A stretch of DNA of 56,081 nt from an uncultured Prevotella sp. (lineage in GTDB: Bacteria; Bacteroidota; Bacteroidia; Bacteroidales; Bacteroidaceae): NCBI GenBank assembly GCA_900543975.1, contig UQTI01000010.1, forward strand, positions 1-56,081. Reading direction: 5' to 3'. Of the stretch, positions 43,277-51,923 are shown piece by piece (positions within the stretch are counted from its first letter, which is position 1; each line of letters starts with the position of its first letter). The notes below the pieces were generated by a model. The model ran no database searches. It was not told where the DNA came from and saw only the letters and a list, made by a program, of their open reading frames with translations. The translations under genes were made by a program, and so were the position numbers.

Positions 43277-45202
43277 ATGTCAGAAAGCACAGACCGGTAC
43301 ATACAGATACTGAAGAGATATTGGGGCTACGACAATTTTCGTGGCATACAGCGCGAGATCGTCGAGAGCATAGGCAGCGGAAAGGACACCCTCGGCCTCA
43401 TGCCCACGGGCGGAGGCAAGTCGATAACCTTTCAGGTGCCGGCTCTTGCCATGGAGGGCGTGTGCATTGTCGTGACACCCCTTATCTCCCTTATGAAAGA
43501 CCAGGTCGACAACCTGCGTAGGCGAGGGGTGATGGCAGCAGCCGTCTACTCGGGCATGACACGCGACGAGGTGGTCGCCACGCTTGAAAACTGCATCCTC
43601 GGCCACACCAAACTGCTGTATGTGTCGCCTGAGCGCCTGGCTTCAGACCTCTTCAGGGTGAAGTTGGGCCACATGAAGGTGAGCTTCATAACCGTTGATG
43701 AGGCCCATTGCATCAGCCAGTGGGGCTATGATTTCCGTCCCTCCTACTTGCAGATAGCACAGCTTCGCGACATGAAGCCCGGCGTGCCTGTGCTTGCCCT
43801 CACCGCCACCGCCACCCCCGAGGTCGTTGACGACATCCAGGACCGTCTGCGCTTCAGCGAGCGCAACGTGTTCCGCATGAGTTTTGAACGTAGCAACCTG
43901 GCCTATGTGGTGCGCACGGCGCAAGACAAGAAGCAGGAGATGCTCCATATCCTTCGCTCTGTGCCTGGCAGCGCCATCGTCTATGTGCGCAGCCGCCGAC
44001 GTTGCCGTGAGGTGTGCGACATCATCACGGAGGCTGGCATCAAGGCCACCTTCTACCATGCCGGTCTGGATCATTATGAGAAAGACGAACGCCAGCGCCA
44101 GTGGCACGACGACGAGGTGAGGGTCATGGTGGCCACCAACGCCTTCGGCATGGGCATAGACAAGCCCGACGTGCGACTGGTCCTGCATGCCGACTGTCCC
44201 AACTCGCTTGAGGCCTACTTCCAGGAAGCGGGCCGTGCGGGCCGTGACGGCAAGAAAGCCTATGCTGTGTTGCTCTACAACGGACACGACGAGCGAAAGA
44301 TGGACAAGCGCATCGTGGAGGAGTTTCCCGACAAGCAGTTCATCCGCGACGTCTATGAGCACCTCGCCTATTTCTACCAGATCGCCCTCGGCGATGGCCG
44401 TGGCCACACCTTCCTTTTCGACATAACCAAGTTTTGTCAGACGTTCCACCATTTCAGCATCCAGACCAACTCGGCCTTGAAGATCCTTCAGCGGGCAGGC
44501 TATATCTATTACGACATGGAACCCGACGCCATGGCTCGTGTGCGTTTCCTCCTTGACCGCGACGACCTTTATCGTCTCGACAACTCTTCAGCAGATGAAG
44601 ATGCCGTGGTGCTGGCCCTCCTTCGCCACTATTCAGGACTGTTCACCGACTATTCCTACATCGACGAAAACGCCGTGGCCTACCACTCCGGCCTCACGCG
44701 CCAACAGGTATACCTCATCCTCAAGAGTCTGTCCCACCGTCACATCATCCATTACATCCCACAGCGCAAGCTCCCCACCATCACCTACACACGCGACCGC
44801 GAAGCTGCCGACCGTCTAGTCCTCAGTCCTGAGGTCTATGACCAGCGCCGCGAGCAGTTTGTCCATCGCATCAAGGTCATCCTTGCCTACGCCACTAATG
44901 ACGACGTGTGCCGCAGCCGTCAGCTCCTGCGCTATTTTGGTGAGACCCGCTCCACCGATTGCGGCATCTGCGACGTGTGTCTTGGCCATGCTTCCTCCGA
45001 CAGCGTGTCCGACGACACCAGCGCCGCCGTGTGTGAGCGCATCCTCCGCCTCCTTTCCGACGGCAAACGCCATGCCGTCAGCGAGTTTGCCAGCTCCCAT
45101 GGCCCTCACGCCAACGTTGCTTTCGAAGCCGTGGCTTACCTTATAGGCGAAGAGAAGATCTGTTGTGAGGACGGTGAGGTGTGGATAGAGAAAAAGAAAT
45201 AG
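43277..45202 (+). CDS. recQ: ATP-dependent DNA helicase RecQ
   Basis: The start is ATG 43277 (MSESTDRYIQILKRYWGYDN); an earlier in-frame start lies in repeat A4. The 641-residue helicase has PTGGGKS at 43-49, VDEAHCISQWGYDFRPSY (DEAH box), LTATATPEV, GMGIDKPDVR and QEAGRAGRDG. The RQC zinc site is CRSRQLLRYFGETRSTDCGI then CDVC. It unwinds DNA 3' to 5' for recombination and restart of forks. The HRDC domain is reduced or absent at the C-terminus; instead there is a short winged-helix-like end. Confidence 0.95.
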   Translation: MSESTDRYIQILKRYWGYDNFRGIQREIVESIGSGKDTLGLMPTGGGKSITFQVPALAMEGVCIVVTPLISLMKDQVDNLRRRGVMAAAVYSGMTRDEVVATLENCILGHTKLLYVSPERLASDLFRVKLGHMKVSFITVDEAHCISQWGYDFRPSYLQIAQLRDMKPGVPVLALTATATPEVVDDIQDRLRFSERNVFRMSFERSNLAYVVRTAQDKKQEMLHILRSVPGSAIVYVRSRRRCREVCDIITEAGIKATFYHAGLDHYEKDERQRQWHDDEVRVMVATNAFGMGIDKPDVRLVLHADCPNSLEAYFQEAGRAGRDGKKAYAVLLYNGHDERKMDKRIVEEFPDKQFIRDVYEHLAYFYQIALGDGRGHTFLFDITKFCQTFHHFSIQTNSALKILQRAGYIYYDMEPDAMARVRFLLDRDDLYRLDNSSADEDAVVLALLRHYSGLFTDYSYIDENAVAYHSGLTRQQVYLILKSLSHRHIIHYIPQRKLPTITYTRDREAADRLVLSPEVYDQRREQFVHRIKVILAYATNDDVCRSRQLLRYFGETRSTDCGICDVCLGHASSDSVSDDTSAAVCERILRLLSDGKRHAVSEFASSHGPHANVAFEAVAYLIGEEKICCEDGEVWIEKKK

Positions 45203-45224
45203 CTGTAAAAGAGTACAAAAGAAA

Positions 45225-45266
45225 ATCGCCAACAATGTGACCGTTTGGTCTTCCATTGTTGGCGAT
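45225..45266. terminator. Bidirectional terminator between recQ and the C1 peptidase
   Basis: Perfect 13-bp stem ATCGCCAACAATG (45225) with its complement ending at 45266, followed by AACCGTTTTTATG on the plus strand and TTTTCTTTTG on the minus strand. Confidence 0.8.
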
Positions 45267-45302
45267 AACCGTTTTTATGCTTTAAATAAGAGCTTCAGTC
45301 TG

Positions 45303-46505
45303 TTAGATGCCCATCTTCTTGCGGATGTCCTTAGGAATGGCGTTCTTGTTTACAACGAAGTCCATGGTCTTGTAAGCGATGAAGTTCTTCGACATGTACC
45401 ATGTGCCCTTGTGCTCGCCATACTCGCCCCATGAGTTCTTTACCATGTAATACTCGCGGCCGTTCTGGTCCTTTGCTATACCGTAGATCTGCATGCCGTG
45501 GTCATCTGTTGTCTCCCAGTTGTCATAAGCCTCCTGACGCATCTTCTGAGTGGGAACAACCTCGGGAGCGTTGACGCCCAGCGAGTCGATCTTCTCCTTC
45601 TTCTGCGAAGAGCTCAACTTAAGCCAGCGTGCAGCGTCGCTGCCTGCGAGGCTCTGCACCTTCTTCTTGTCATAAGCGATAGCCAGACCGTCGCGTGTGA
45701 AGCCCTCCTCAGACACGTCACCGCCCCAAGCGATGGTGTAGCCGTTCATGATGGCGTTGTCGATAATGCGCATCATGTCGTCCATAGGAACGTTCCAGCT
45801 CAGCGGCCAGCGCCAGTTGTCTTGCACCTCCACAGCAAACTGTGTCCAGAAAGGATGGTGTGTGTAGCTGGTGATAGACACATAGTCGTCGAGCTTCAGA
45901 CCGAGGCTCTCAGCAAAAGTCTTCGGTGTGTAGGTCTTGCCCTCATATTTGAAGTTCTCGGGACACTTGCCCAGATAAGAGTCGAGTATGCCCTGAAGGC
46001 CCACCTTCCATGCAGGAGTGAGAGTCTTGGCATTGCTCTTGGCCACAGCCTCCACATACGGAGTGAGCACGTCGAAGAACTCGTTGAAGTTGGCAAGCGA
46101 GTCGCCGTAGAGAGTGCCGGGCAGAGGCATGGCATCCTCGGGGCAGATACCGTAGTTCTTGAGGCAGTAGAGTACATCGAAATGGCTTCCGCCCTGAGCG
46201 AACGACACGTCACCATGCATGCGTACCGACATCACGGCACGGTCCATATATGTCTTGTTAGCCACGAACATCTCGCAGAGGTCATAGGTCTTGCCTGTGT
46301 TCTTCAGAATCTCGCTCTCAAAGTAAGAGAGACCTGAGAAGTCCCAGCATGTGCCGCTGCGGTTCTGGTTCTTGATGCTCGTGATAGGGTTGCTCTTTAC
46401 AACGGTGAACACGGGCTTGTTCTTGTTTGCGTCGTCTTTCTTGTCCTGTGCATTGGCTCCCAGCGCCATAACGGCGAGCAGAGCCAAGGTGAATAATTTT
46501 TTCAT
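45303..46505 (-). CDS. Secreted C1B-type (bleomycin hydrolase/PepC-like) cysteine peptidase
   Basis: A 400-residue protein with a signal peptide (MKKLFTLALLAVMALGANAQ). Catalytic residues are Gln47 and Cys53 in IKNQNRSGTCWDFSGL, His in DDHGMQIYG and Asn in KNSWGEYG. Members of this family are aminopeptidases, often hexameric in the cytosol; the signal peptide moves this one to the periplasm or surface, as in other Bacteroidetes. It is a single gene. It is convergent with recQ. Confidence 0.92.
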   Translation of the reverse strand: MKKLFTLALLAVMALGANAQDKKDDANKNKPVFTVVKSNPITSIKNQNRSGTCWDFSGLSYFESEILKNTGKTYDLCEMFVANKTYMDRAVMSVRMHGDVSFAQGGSHFDVLYCLKNYGICPEDAMPLPGTLYGDSLANFNEFFDVLTPYVEAVAKSNAKTLTPAWKVGLQGILDSYLGKCPENFKYEGKTYTPKTFAESLGLKLDDYVSITSYTHHPFWTQFAVEVQDNWRWPLSWNVPMDDMMRIIDNAIMNGYTIAWGGDVSEEGFTRDGLAIAYDKKKVQSLAGSDAARWLKLSSSQKKEKIDSLGVNAPEVVPTQKMRQEAYDNWETTDDHGMQIYGIAKDQNGREYYMVKNSWGEYGEHKGTWYMSKNFIAYKTMDFVVNKNAIPKDIRKKMGI

Positions 46506-46731
46506 AAAGTTTTGTTAGGTGTAATTAAAATTCTCTTTTAATTTTATATTTTTTTGTTTTGTGAATGTATCGGAAGTTAAAAGGAAGTTAACTCGCTTCG
46601 CGAGTGAAGTGAACGGACGTATGCCTTGTTTTTTGAGCTTTAAAGCTATTGTCCGTTATCTTCCTGAACGACCGAAGGGAGTGATCACTTCTTTTTCAAT
46701 TCCGTTATCTTCTGAACTTGTGAAAGTTCAA
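46506..46731. other. Intergenic region with small hairpins
   Basis: ACTCGC-TTC-GCGAGT (46591) and other short inverted words such as GAACTTGTGAAAGTTC occur here. No gene seen. They could end transcription of the M24 gene. Confidence 0.4.
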
Positions 46732-48135
46732 TCATTGATTTTCCGCCATGAACGCCTCCACATCCTTCGGATGGTAAGGTATGCGCTTGCTTCCAATGAA
46801 TCGGCAACCGTTCTCCGTTATGAGCACATCGTCTTCAATTCTTATGCCTCCAAAGTCCTTGTAGGTCTCAAGCAGGTCAAAGTTGATGAACTCCTTGCAG
46901 TGGCCGCTGGCCTTCCAGCTGTCTATAAGAGCAGGAATGAAGTAGATACCCGGCTCGTCAGTCACCACGAAGCCCTCCTCCAGACGACGTCCCATGCGCA
47001 GACAGTTGGTGCCAAACTGTTCGAGGTTCGGTCTCGTCTCCTCGTCGAAGCCCACGTTTATCTGGTCCAGGTTCTCCATGTCGTGAACGTCCATTCCCAT
47101 CATGTGTCCAAGACCGTGAGGCAGGAACATGGCGTGTGCTCCGGCGCGTACAGCCTCTTCCGTGTCGCCCTTCATCAGTCCCAGCTCTTTCAGACGGTCA
47201 GTCATGAGCTTGCACACGGCAAAGTGAACATCCATATATCTCACGCCCGGCTTAGCCACCTTCAGCGTGTAGTCGTGACATGCCTCCACAATGCTGTAGA
47301 TCTCGAGCTGTCGCTGCGTGAACTTGCCGCTCACAGGCATGGTGCGCGTGTTGTCGGAGCAGTAGTTGTTTATCGTCTCAGCACCTGCGTCACACAACGC
47401 GAGGCGTCCGGCCTCCAGCACAGTCATCGACGGGTTGCCGTGCATGATCTCGCCGTGCTGACTGAAGATTGTGGGGAAGCTCACCATCGCACCATACGAG
47501 TTTGCGATGCCGTCGACCTGTCCGCCGACAAACTTCTCTGTCACGCCGGGCTTTGTCAGTCGCATCGCCGTGGTGTGCATCATGTAGCCGATCTCGGCAG
47601 CACGCTCAAGCTCCTCTATCTCCTGAGGCTCTTTCGTTGATCTCATCTTCACCACAGCGTTGATGAGCGCCATGCTTGCCGACTCTTTCTGCTGGTTGGG
47701 ATGAATGCCGAGGAGGTCAAAAATCTGGAGCTTTATGTCGTAGCGGTAGGGCGGCAGGAAATGAATGGTGCGCTTCTGTCGCATCGCGTCGTTGCAGATG
47801 GTCTTCAGAGTCTTCATGGGCGCCGAGTTGCTCACGCCCACCTGTTCAGCGAGGTCGTGTACGCTGTCCACGCTTCCATACCACACAATGTCCTCAATGT
47901 CTATGTCGTTTCCGACCAAAGTCTCGATGTTGTTGTCGATGTCTATGACGCCAACCAGACCGTCGCGGTTCTGTCCGAAATAGTAAAGAAAAGACGAGTC
48001 TTGGCGGAATGGGTAGTATCCGTTGTTGGGAAAGTTGCATGGCGACTCGTTGTTTCCGAACAAGATAATGATGCCGCTCTTTACAAGCTCTTTCAGCTTG
48101 GCGCGACGGTTAACGTAGGTTTGCTTGTCAAACAT
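46732..48135 (-). CDS. M24B Xaa-Pro aminopeptidase (aminopeptidase P family)
   Basis: A 467-residue protein. The N-terminal domain has the creatinase-type start. The metal site includes DAGAETINNYCSDNTRTMPV (two Asp), HGLGHMMGMDVHD (His), VTDEPGIYFIP (Glu) and GGIRIEDDVLI (Glu), which are the five expected ligands. The enzyme removes an N-terminal residue before proline. No signal peptide is present, so it acts in the cytoplasm. It is divergent from the patatin gene. Confidence 0.95.
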   Translation of the reverse strand: MFDKQTYVNRRAKLKELVKSGIIILFGNNESPCNFPNNGYYPFRQDSSFLYYFGQNRDGLVGVIDIDNNIETLVGNDIDIEDIVWYGSVDSVHDLAEQVGVSNSAPMKTLKTICNDAMRQKRTIHFLPPYRYDIKLQIFDLLGIHPNQQKESASMALINAVVKMRSTKEPQEIEELERAAEIGYMMHTTAMRLTKPGVTEKFVGGQVDGIANSYGAMVSFPTIFSQHGEIMHGNPSMTVLEAGRLALCDAGAETINNYCSDNTRTMPVSGKFTQRQLEIYSIVEACHDYTLKVAKPGVRYMDVHFAVCKLMTDRLKELGLMKGDTEEAVRAGAHAMFLPHGLGHMMGMDVHDMENLDQINVGFDEETRPNLEQFGTNCLRMGRRLEEGFVVTDEPGIYFIPALIDSWKASGHCKEFINFDLLETYKDFGGIRIEDDVLITENGCRFIGSKRIPYHPKDVEAFMAENQ

Positions 48136-48161
48136 ATCTTAAAAATTTGTCTAATTGTCTG

Positions 48162-48199
48162 CAAAGTTACTACTTTTTCTAATAATTTGTGTAACTTTG
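48162..48199. promoter_or_regulatory. Divergent -7 boxes between aminopeptidase P and patatin genes
   Basis: TAACTTTG occurs on the minus strand (48169-48162) and on the plus strand (48192-48199), facing the respective genes. Clear -33 boxes were not seen for either. Confidence 0.5.
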
Positions 48200-48243
48200 C
48201 CTACAAAATAACATTATTTAGGTAAAAAGTTTCTCTATAAAGT

Positions 48244-49089
48244 ATGCAGATTGACAGAAAGACCGCCCTTGTGCTCGAAGGTGGGGGCATGCGAGGTGTG
48301 TTTACCAGCGGTGTGCTCGATGCCTTCATGAAGCACGATCTCACCTTTCTTTACGTCGTGGCCGTGTCGGCAGGCGCCTGCAACGGCATGTCTTATGTGA
48401 GCCATCAGCCACGCCGGGCACGCATCTCCAATATCGACTATTTGGCCCGTTACAAATATATAGGCTTGCGCCACCTTGTCACCCAAGGGTGCATCTTCGA
48501 CCGTGAGCTGCTTTACGACAAGTTTCCCAATCAGTATCTTCCGTTCGATTTCGACACCTTCTTCAGCTCGCCCATGACCTTCGAGATGGTCACGACCAAC
48601 TGTCTCACGGGCCAGCCCATGTATCTCTCCGAGCGCCATGACCGCCAGCGGGCCCTCGACATCGTTCGTGCATCGAGCAGCCTGCCTTATGTCAGCAAGA
48701 TTGTCGATGTCGACGGTATCCCCATGCTCGATGGAGGCATCGTAGACAGCATACCCTTGCAGCACGCCATCGACATGGGTCATCCCACCAACGTGCTGGT
48801 GCTCACCCGCAACCGCGGCTATCGCAACACAGGCAAGGACATGAAGATCCCGCGTTTCATCTATCGCAAATATCCCCGTCTGCGTGTAGCCCTCAGCCAT
48901 CGTCTTGCCGCCTACAACGTACAGCTCGAATATGTGGAGCGCATGGAAGACGAGGGCCGTGTCATCTGCATCCGTCCCGAGCGCCCCATGGAGGTAGACC
49001 GCATAGAGAAAGACATCGCCAAGCTTGAGCGCCTCTACGAAGAAGGCTTCGCCCTTGGTGAGCGTTTCTGCGAGAAATATTGGAAATAA
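48244..49089 (+). CDS. Patatin-like phospholipase
   Basis: A 281-residue protein with the oxyanion loop EGGGMRGVF (13-21), the nucleophile elbow VAVSAGACNG (Ser about 41-43) and the DGG motif LDGGIVDSIPL (catalytic Asp). These are the Ser-Asp dyad of bacterial patatins. No signal peptide or surface domain is present, so it is the short cytoplasmic form. It would act on phospholipids or lipid acyl chains. It is a single gene. Confidence 0.93.
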   Translation: MQIDRKTALVLEGGGMRGVFTSGVLDAFMKHDLTFLYVVAVSAGACNGMSYVSHQPRRARISNIDYLARYKYIGLRHLVTQGCIFDRELLYDKFPNQYLPFDFDTFFSSPMTFEMVTTNCLTGQPMYLSERHDRQRALDIVRASSSLPYVSKIVDVDGIPMLDGGIVDSIPLQHAIDMGHPTNVLVLTRNRGYRNTGKDMKIPRFIYRKYPRLRVALSHRLAAYNVQLEYVERMEDEGRVICIRPERPMEVDRIEKDIAKLERLYEEGFALGERFCEKYWK

Positions 49090-49122
49090 ACGCCGCCAGG
49101 CAGCTCTGATACCTTATTATAT

Positions 49123-49179
49123 TAAGTAGGTGATCAAAATTAATTTAAATGGATCTATGTAATTTTGAACGCCTACTTA
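49123..49179. repeat. MITE-like dispersed repeat, family B, short copy B2
   Basis: 57 bp: TAAGTAGGTGATCAAAATTA at the left and AATTTTGAACGCCTACTTA at the right, with only about 17 bp between. It shares the terminal repeat of B1 (14313) but lacks the nested inner palindromes. Confidence 0.8.
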
Positions 49180-49230
49180 TAGGAGCATCTTTGTTTCTTC
49201 AATAGAGACAGAGATGCTCCTATATTTTTT
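49178..49230 (+). terminator. Terminator downstream of the patatin gene
   Basis: Stem TATAGGAGCATCT (49178-49190) with its complement AGATGCTCCTATA (49212-49224), followed by TTTTTT. It partly overlaps the end of repeat B2. Confidence 0.8.
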
Positions 49231-49264
49231 ATAAAATTAAAAGTTTTATAAAATTAAAAGAAAT

Positions 49265-50221
49265 ATGGCAAGAAACAACAAGACATCAGAGACCCTGTTC
49301 CAGTTCATGAACCACCTCATCACCCTGTTGCACCAGAACGGCCAACACCGCACCATGCAACATTACAAGGCAACCCTCAACAGCTTCAAGCGCTACCGTG
49401 CCAACAGAGACATCGCCCTGAGAGACCTCTCAGCCGAAGAAATGCGCTCCTACGAGGCCCACCTGAAGAACGTGTCAAAGGTGTGCAGCAACACCAGCTC
49501 CTTCTACCTCCGCACGCTCCGCGCCACCTACAACAAAGCCGTGGAGCAATGCCTGACCCCGCAGAAGCACCCCTTCCGGAACGTCTACACAGGCATCGCC
49601 AAGACCCGAAAGCGGGCCATCCCCACAGCCTCCATCAGCAAGATCAAACATCTGGCTTTCCCTCAAGATCTCACACATAATCAGGAATTTGCAAGAGACA
49701 CCTTCCTCCTGTGCTTCTATCTGCGAGGCATCTCCTTCATCGACCTTGCCCACCTCCGCAAGTCCGACCTCCGCGAAGGCTATCTCCATTACACCCGAAG
49801 CAAGACCGGCCAACGCCTTACCGTCCGTTGGGAGAAGGAGATGCAGCTCTTGTTAGACAAATATCAAAGCTCCAACACCACCTCGCCATATCTCTTTCCC
49901 CTCCTTGTAGACACAGGGTGCAGCAGCCAGGTAAAAGCCGTTGCCAGCAAGCAAGAAGAGCAACGCCTCTATCACAACGCCGAAGCCCGCATATCCTACC
50001 ACCTCAAGCAGTTAGGAGCAAAACTTGGCATCCGTGACAAGCTCACCCTCTATGTCGCCCGCCATTCCTGGGCAACGGCAGCAAGAGACAACAACGTCTC
50101 CATCTCCGTCATCAGCGAAGCCCTGGGACACCATTCAGAAGCCACCACCAAAATCTACCTCCGCACCATACAAACCTCCGAAGTGGACGATGCCAACGCC
50201 AAAATTCTTGCGGCGATATAA
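49265..50221 (+). CDS. Tyrosine site-specific recombinase (orphan integrase/invertase)
   Basis: A 318-residue protein. Residues 5-100 are the SAM-like core-binding domain. The catalytic domain has Arg154 (FYLRGISFIDL), Lys180 (TRSKTGQ), Arg266 in LYVARHSWATAA (where a Tyr takes the first His position, as in many Bacteroidetes enzymes), His289/290 (LGHHSEATTK) and the nucleophile Tyr298 (IYLRT). It lies about 120 bp before a 192-bp segment bounded by perfect inverted repeats and holding a promoter. Recombinases of this kind next to UpxY-type genes invert capsule promoters in Bacteroides. I infer the same role here. Confidence 0.92.
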   Translation: MARNNKTSETLFQFMNHLITLLHQNGQHRTMQHYKATLNSFKRYRANRDIALRDLSAEEMRSYEAHLKNVSKVCSNTSSFYLRTLRATYNKAVEQCLTPQKHPFRNVYTGIAKTRKRAIPTASISKIKHLAFPQDLTHNQEFARDTFLLCFYLRGISFIDLAHLRKSDLREGYLHYTRSKTGQRLTVRWEKEMQLLLDKYQSSNTTSPYLFPLLVDTGCSSQVKAVASKQEEQRLYHNAEARISYHLKQLGAKLGIRDKLTLYVARHSWATAARDNNVSISVISEALGHHSEATTKIYLRTIQTSEVDDANAKILAAI

Positions 50222-50288
50222 CAGCAGAACAATAGAACAATAGAACAGTAGAACAGCAGAACAGTAGAACAGCAGAACAGCAGAAAAA
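50222..50288. repeat. 8-bp microsatellite directly after the recombinase stop codon
   Basis: About eight copies of CAGAACAG/TAGAACAA in a row, starting immediately after the stop codon of the recombinase. Confidence 0.85.
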
Positions 50289-50343
50289 CATAAGAAAAAC
50301 AATGGGTGTCAACAAGTGGACCAAAATGAACCGTTTTTCCGCA

Positions 50344-50535
50344 TCTCTTTGTAAGAGATACAGAAAAGTTTGTAACTATTTGATAATCCAATAACTACTA
50401 AAACAAAGCCTTAGAATCTTTTCGGATTATTGTTAAAAATGTTGATTGCATATTAATATTTTATCGTACACAATTCGTTCATTTACAATATTTTTCTTAT
50501 TTTTGCACTTGGTTTCTGTATCTCTTACAAAGAGA
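50344..50535. other. Putative invertible promoter segment
   Basis: Left repeat 50344-50366 (TCTCTTTGTAAGAGATACAG plus AAA) and right repeat 50513-50535 are perfect 23-bp inverted copies. Each contains its own imperfect palindrome TCTCTT-TGT-AAGAGA, as expected for paired recombinase-binding arms. The 146 bp between them carry a rightward promoter ending next to the right repeat. The adjacent recombinase gene and downstream antiterminator match known capsule switches. As sequenced, the promoter points to upxY (ON). Inversion itself is inferred. Confidence 0.85.
50474..50505 (+). promoter_or_regulatory. Promoter inside the invertible segment
   Basis: -7 box TATTTTTG (50498-50505) with a weak -33 TTCG (50474-50477), spacer 20 bp, directly before the right inverted repeat. 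Transcription would start inside that repeat. No comparable TAnnTTTG faces left inside the segment. Confidence 0.65.
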
Positions 50536-50568
50536 CACCGAAGAAGGAACGATTTTGCGAGAGGTTTT

Positions 50569-50649
50569 ATGAAGAAAAATAGGATCGTACGGCTAATCAT
50601 TCCGAGGGTTGCAGACTATCACGCTCTTGGGTCAGGAGCACGTTTGTGA
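50569..50649 (+). CDS. Short leader ORF upstream of the antiterminator
   Basis: A 26-residue frame (MKKNRIVRLIIPRVADYHAL then GSGARL) with a GAGAGG ribosome site just upstream. It lies in the roughly 250-base leader between the invertible promoter and the antiterminator gene. It could be a real leader peptide or chance; it is too short to recognise. Confidence 0.35.
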   Translation: MKKNRIVRLIIPRVADYHALGSGARL

Positions 50650-50770
50650 TTAGAGGTTTACCTTCGTGGAAATAGACTAACCAACCCTTTCTTGCCAAGT
50701 GTTTTGAATCACAAATTCACGACACGGGGGAATGAGAGGTACACCCTGACCGTAACATCAAAAACAGACA

Positions 50771-51316
50771 ATGACGCCATTATACACCGAAAAGAGTTGG
50801 TTCGCTTTAAAGATATTTTTTGGCAAAGGCAAGCCGATAAAAGACTATTTCGTCACCAACAACATAGAGCACGTCTATGATGTGAAGAAAGAGTTTTGGG
50901 ACAAAACAAAGAAAAAGTGTTTTGTCAAGGACGTGCCTGTCATGCCCAGCCTGATCCTTTTTCGCACCACAAGAGTAGAAGCCGAGCATATAGAGCGTCT
51001 GTTTCTCAACAAGGTCATGCTCTACCGAGGCAAAAACTCAGAAGACAGGAGGGAACCATCCAAAATTCCAGAACGCGAAGTACAGATTTTCAAGATCGTT
51101 GTAACCTCAGGAGTTGAAGGCCTCGACTTTTACGACGATTACAATCCAAAGTTTGTCCAGGGTGACAAGTTCCGTGTCATCGACGGTCCTTTGAAAGGCG
51201 CCGAAGGCTATGTCGTTCGCATCAAGAAAGACCACCGTCTCTACGTCAGCATCCAAGGCTTATGTGCCGTCACCACCGGCTACATCCCCAAGGCTTTCTT
51301 GCAGAAGATAGAATGA
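50771..51316 (+). CDS. UpxY/NusG-like transcription antiterminator
   Basis: A 181-residue protein with an N-terminal NusG-like domain (EKSWFALKIFFGKGKPIKDY, VPVMPSLILFRTT) and a C-terminal KOW domain (FVQGDKFRVIDGPLKGAEGY, VVRIKKDHRLYVSIQGL). UpxY proteins ride with RNA polymerase through their own capsule operon and prevent early termination. Usually a UpxZ-type gene and sugar-synthesis genes follow; here neither is present. Its leader contains the inverted-repeat promoter. Confidence 0.92.
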   Translation: MTPLYTEKSWFALKIFFGKGKPIKDYFVTNNIEHVYDVKKEFWDKTKKKCFVKDVPVMPSLILFRTTRVEAEHIERLFLNKVMLYRGKNSEDRREPSKIPEREVQIFKIVVTSGVEGLDFYDDYNPKFVQGDKFRVIDGPLKGAEGYVVRIKKDHRLYVSIQGLCAVTTGYIPKAFLQKIE

Positions 51317-51326
51317 AAGCAGAAGA

Positions 51327-51815
51327 TCCGTGTGCCAAAAATATTCGTGTTATCCGCGTTATAACCTCCCTTCGGTCAGTGGGCCCACGGCGAATCTCGT
51401 GTTCAAAAGAATATAGAGTGCGATCCGTGTGCTAAAAATATATTCGTGTTATCCGCGTTATTCGTGTTCAAAAATCTCATGTTCCCCATGTGAGCGCCTC
51501 GCTGCGAACAAAGATCCGTGAGATCGGTGCGATCCGTGTGCCAAAAAATATTCGTGTCATTCGCGTAATTCGTGTTCAAAAAAATTCATGGTGACATCCG
51601 TGTTCAAAAATCTCGTGTTCAAAACATCTTGTGAGAGCATCGAAATTCATCATTGGTCAATTCCACATTGCGGCCAGCCGCAACAATTCAACATTCAACA
51701 TTCAAAAGTCAAAATTGCGCTCCGCGCCTCCGTGTGCTAAAAAAATATTCGTGTTATCCGCGTTATTACCTCCCTTCGGTCAGTGGGCCTACGGCGAATC
51801 TCGTGTTCAAAAGAA
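51327..51815. repeat. Degenerate non-coding repeat zone after upxY
   Basis: Five copies of a roughly 40-60-bp unit with CCGTGTGCCAAAAATATTCG and TTATCCGCGTTATTCGTGTT begin at 51327, 51424, 51532, 51596 and 51729. A larger direct repeat of about 85 bp (ACCTCCCTTCGGTCAGTGGG and following) lies at 51328-51415 and 51729-51819. I see no gene in this 490 bp. The copies have unequal spacers, so this is not a CRISPR array. Confidence 0.8.
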
Positions 51816-51850
51816 TATACAAAGGGCTATGCCCTAAATTGAGTACTAAC
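51816..51850. repeat. Composite-repeat end R0 (left edge of module array)
   Basis: TATACAAAGGGCTATGCCCT followed by AAATTGAGTACTAAC. This is the terminal 35 bp of the composite element seen more fully at 53721 and 55816. It forms a small AGGGC-TAT-GCCCT hairpin and marks where the AT-rich modules begin. Confidence 0.75.
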
Positions 51851-51891
51851 AAAATATATTTTAAATGATATAGAGAAAATAAAAGAAAGAA

Positions 51892-51923
51892 TTGGCAGAA
51901 TTAAGAAAAAAAATATAAATTTG
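51892..51923 (+). promoter_or_regulatory. Promoter of the ATPase module
   Basis: -33 TTGG (51892-51895), 20-bp spacer, -7 TAAATTTG (51916-51923), about 50 bp before the ATPase start. The module can therefore be expressed apart from the invertible promoter. Confidence 0.65.

Noticed and set aside
46561..47640. 359-codon plus-strand frame
   Set aside because: It lies antisense to the M24 aminopeptidase gene, which carries all five metal ligands.
51327..51815. Possible CRISPR array
   Set aside because: The repeated words vary in length and sequence, spacers are unequal and overlap other repeats, and no cas gene is present.
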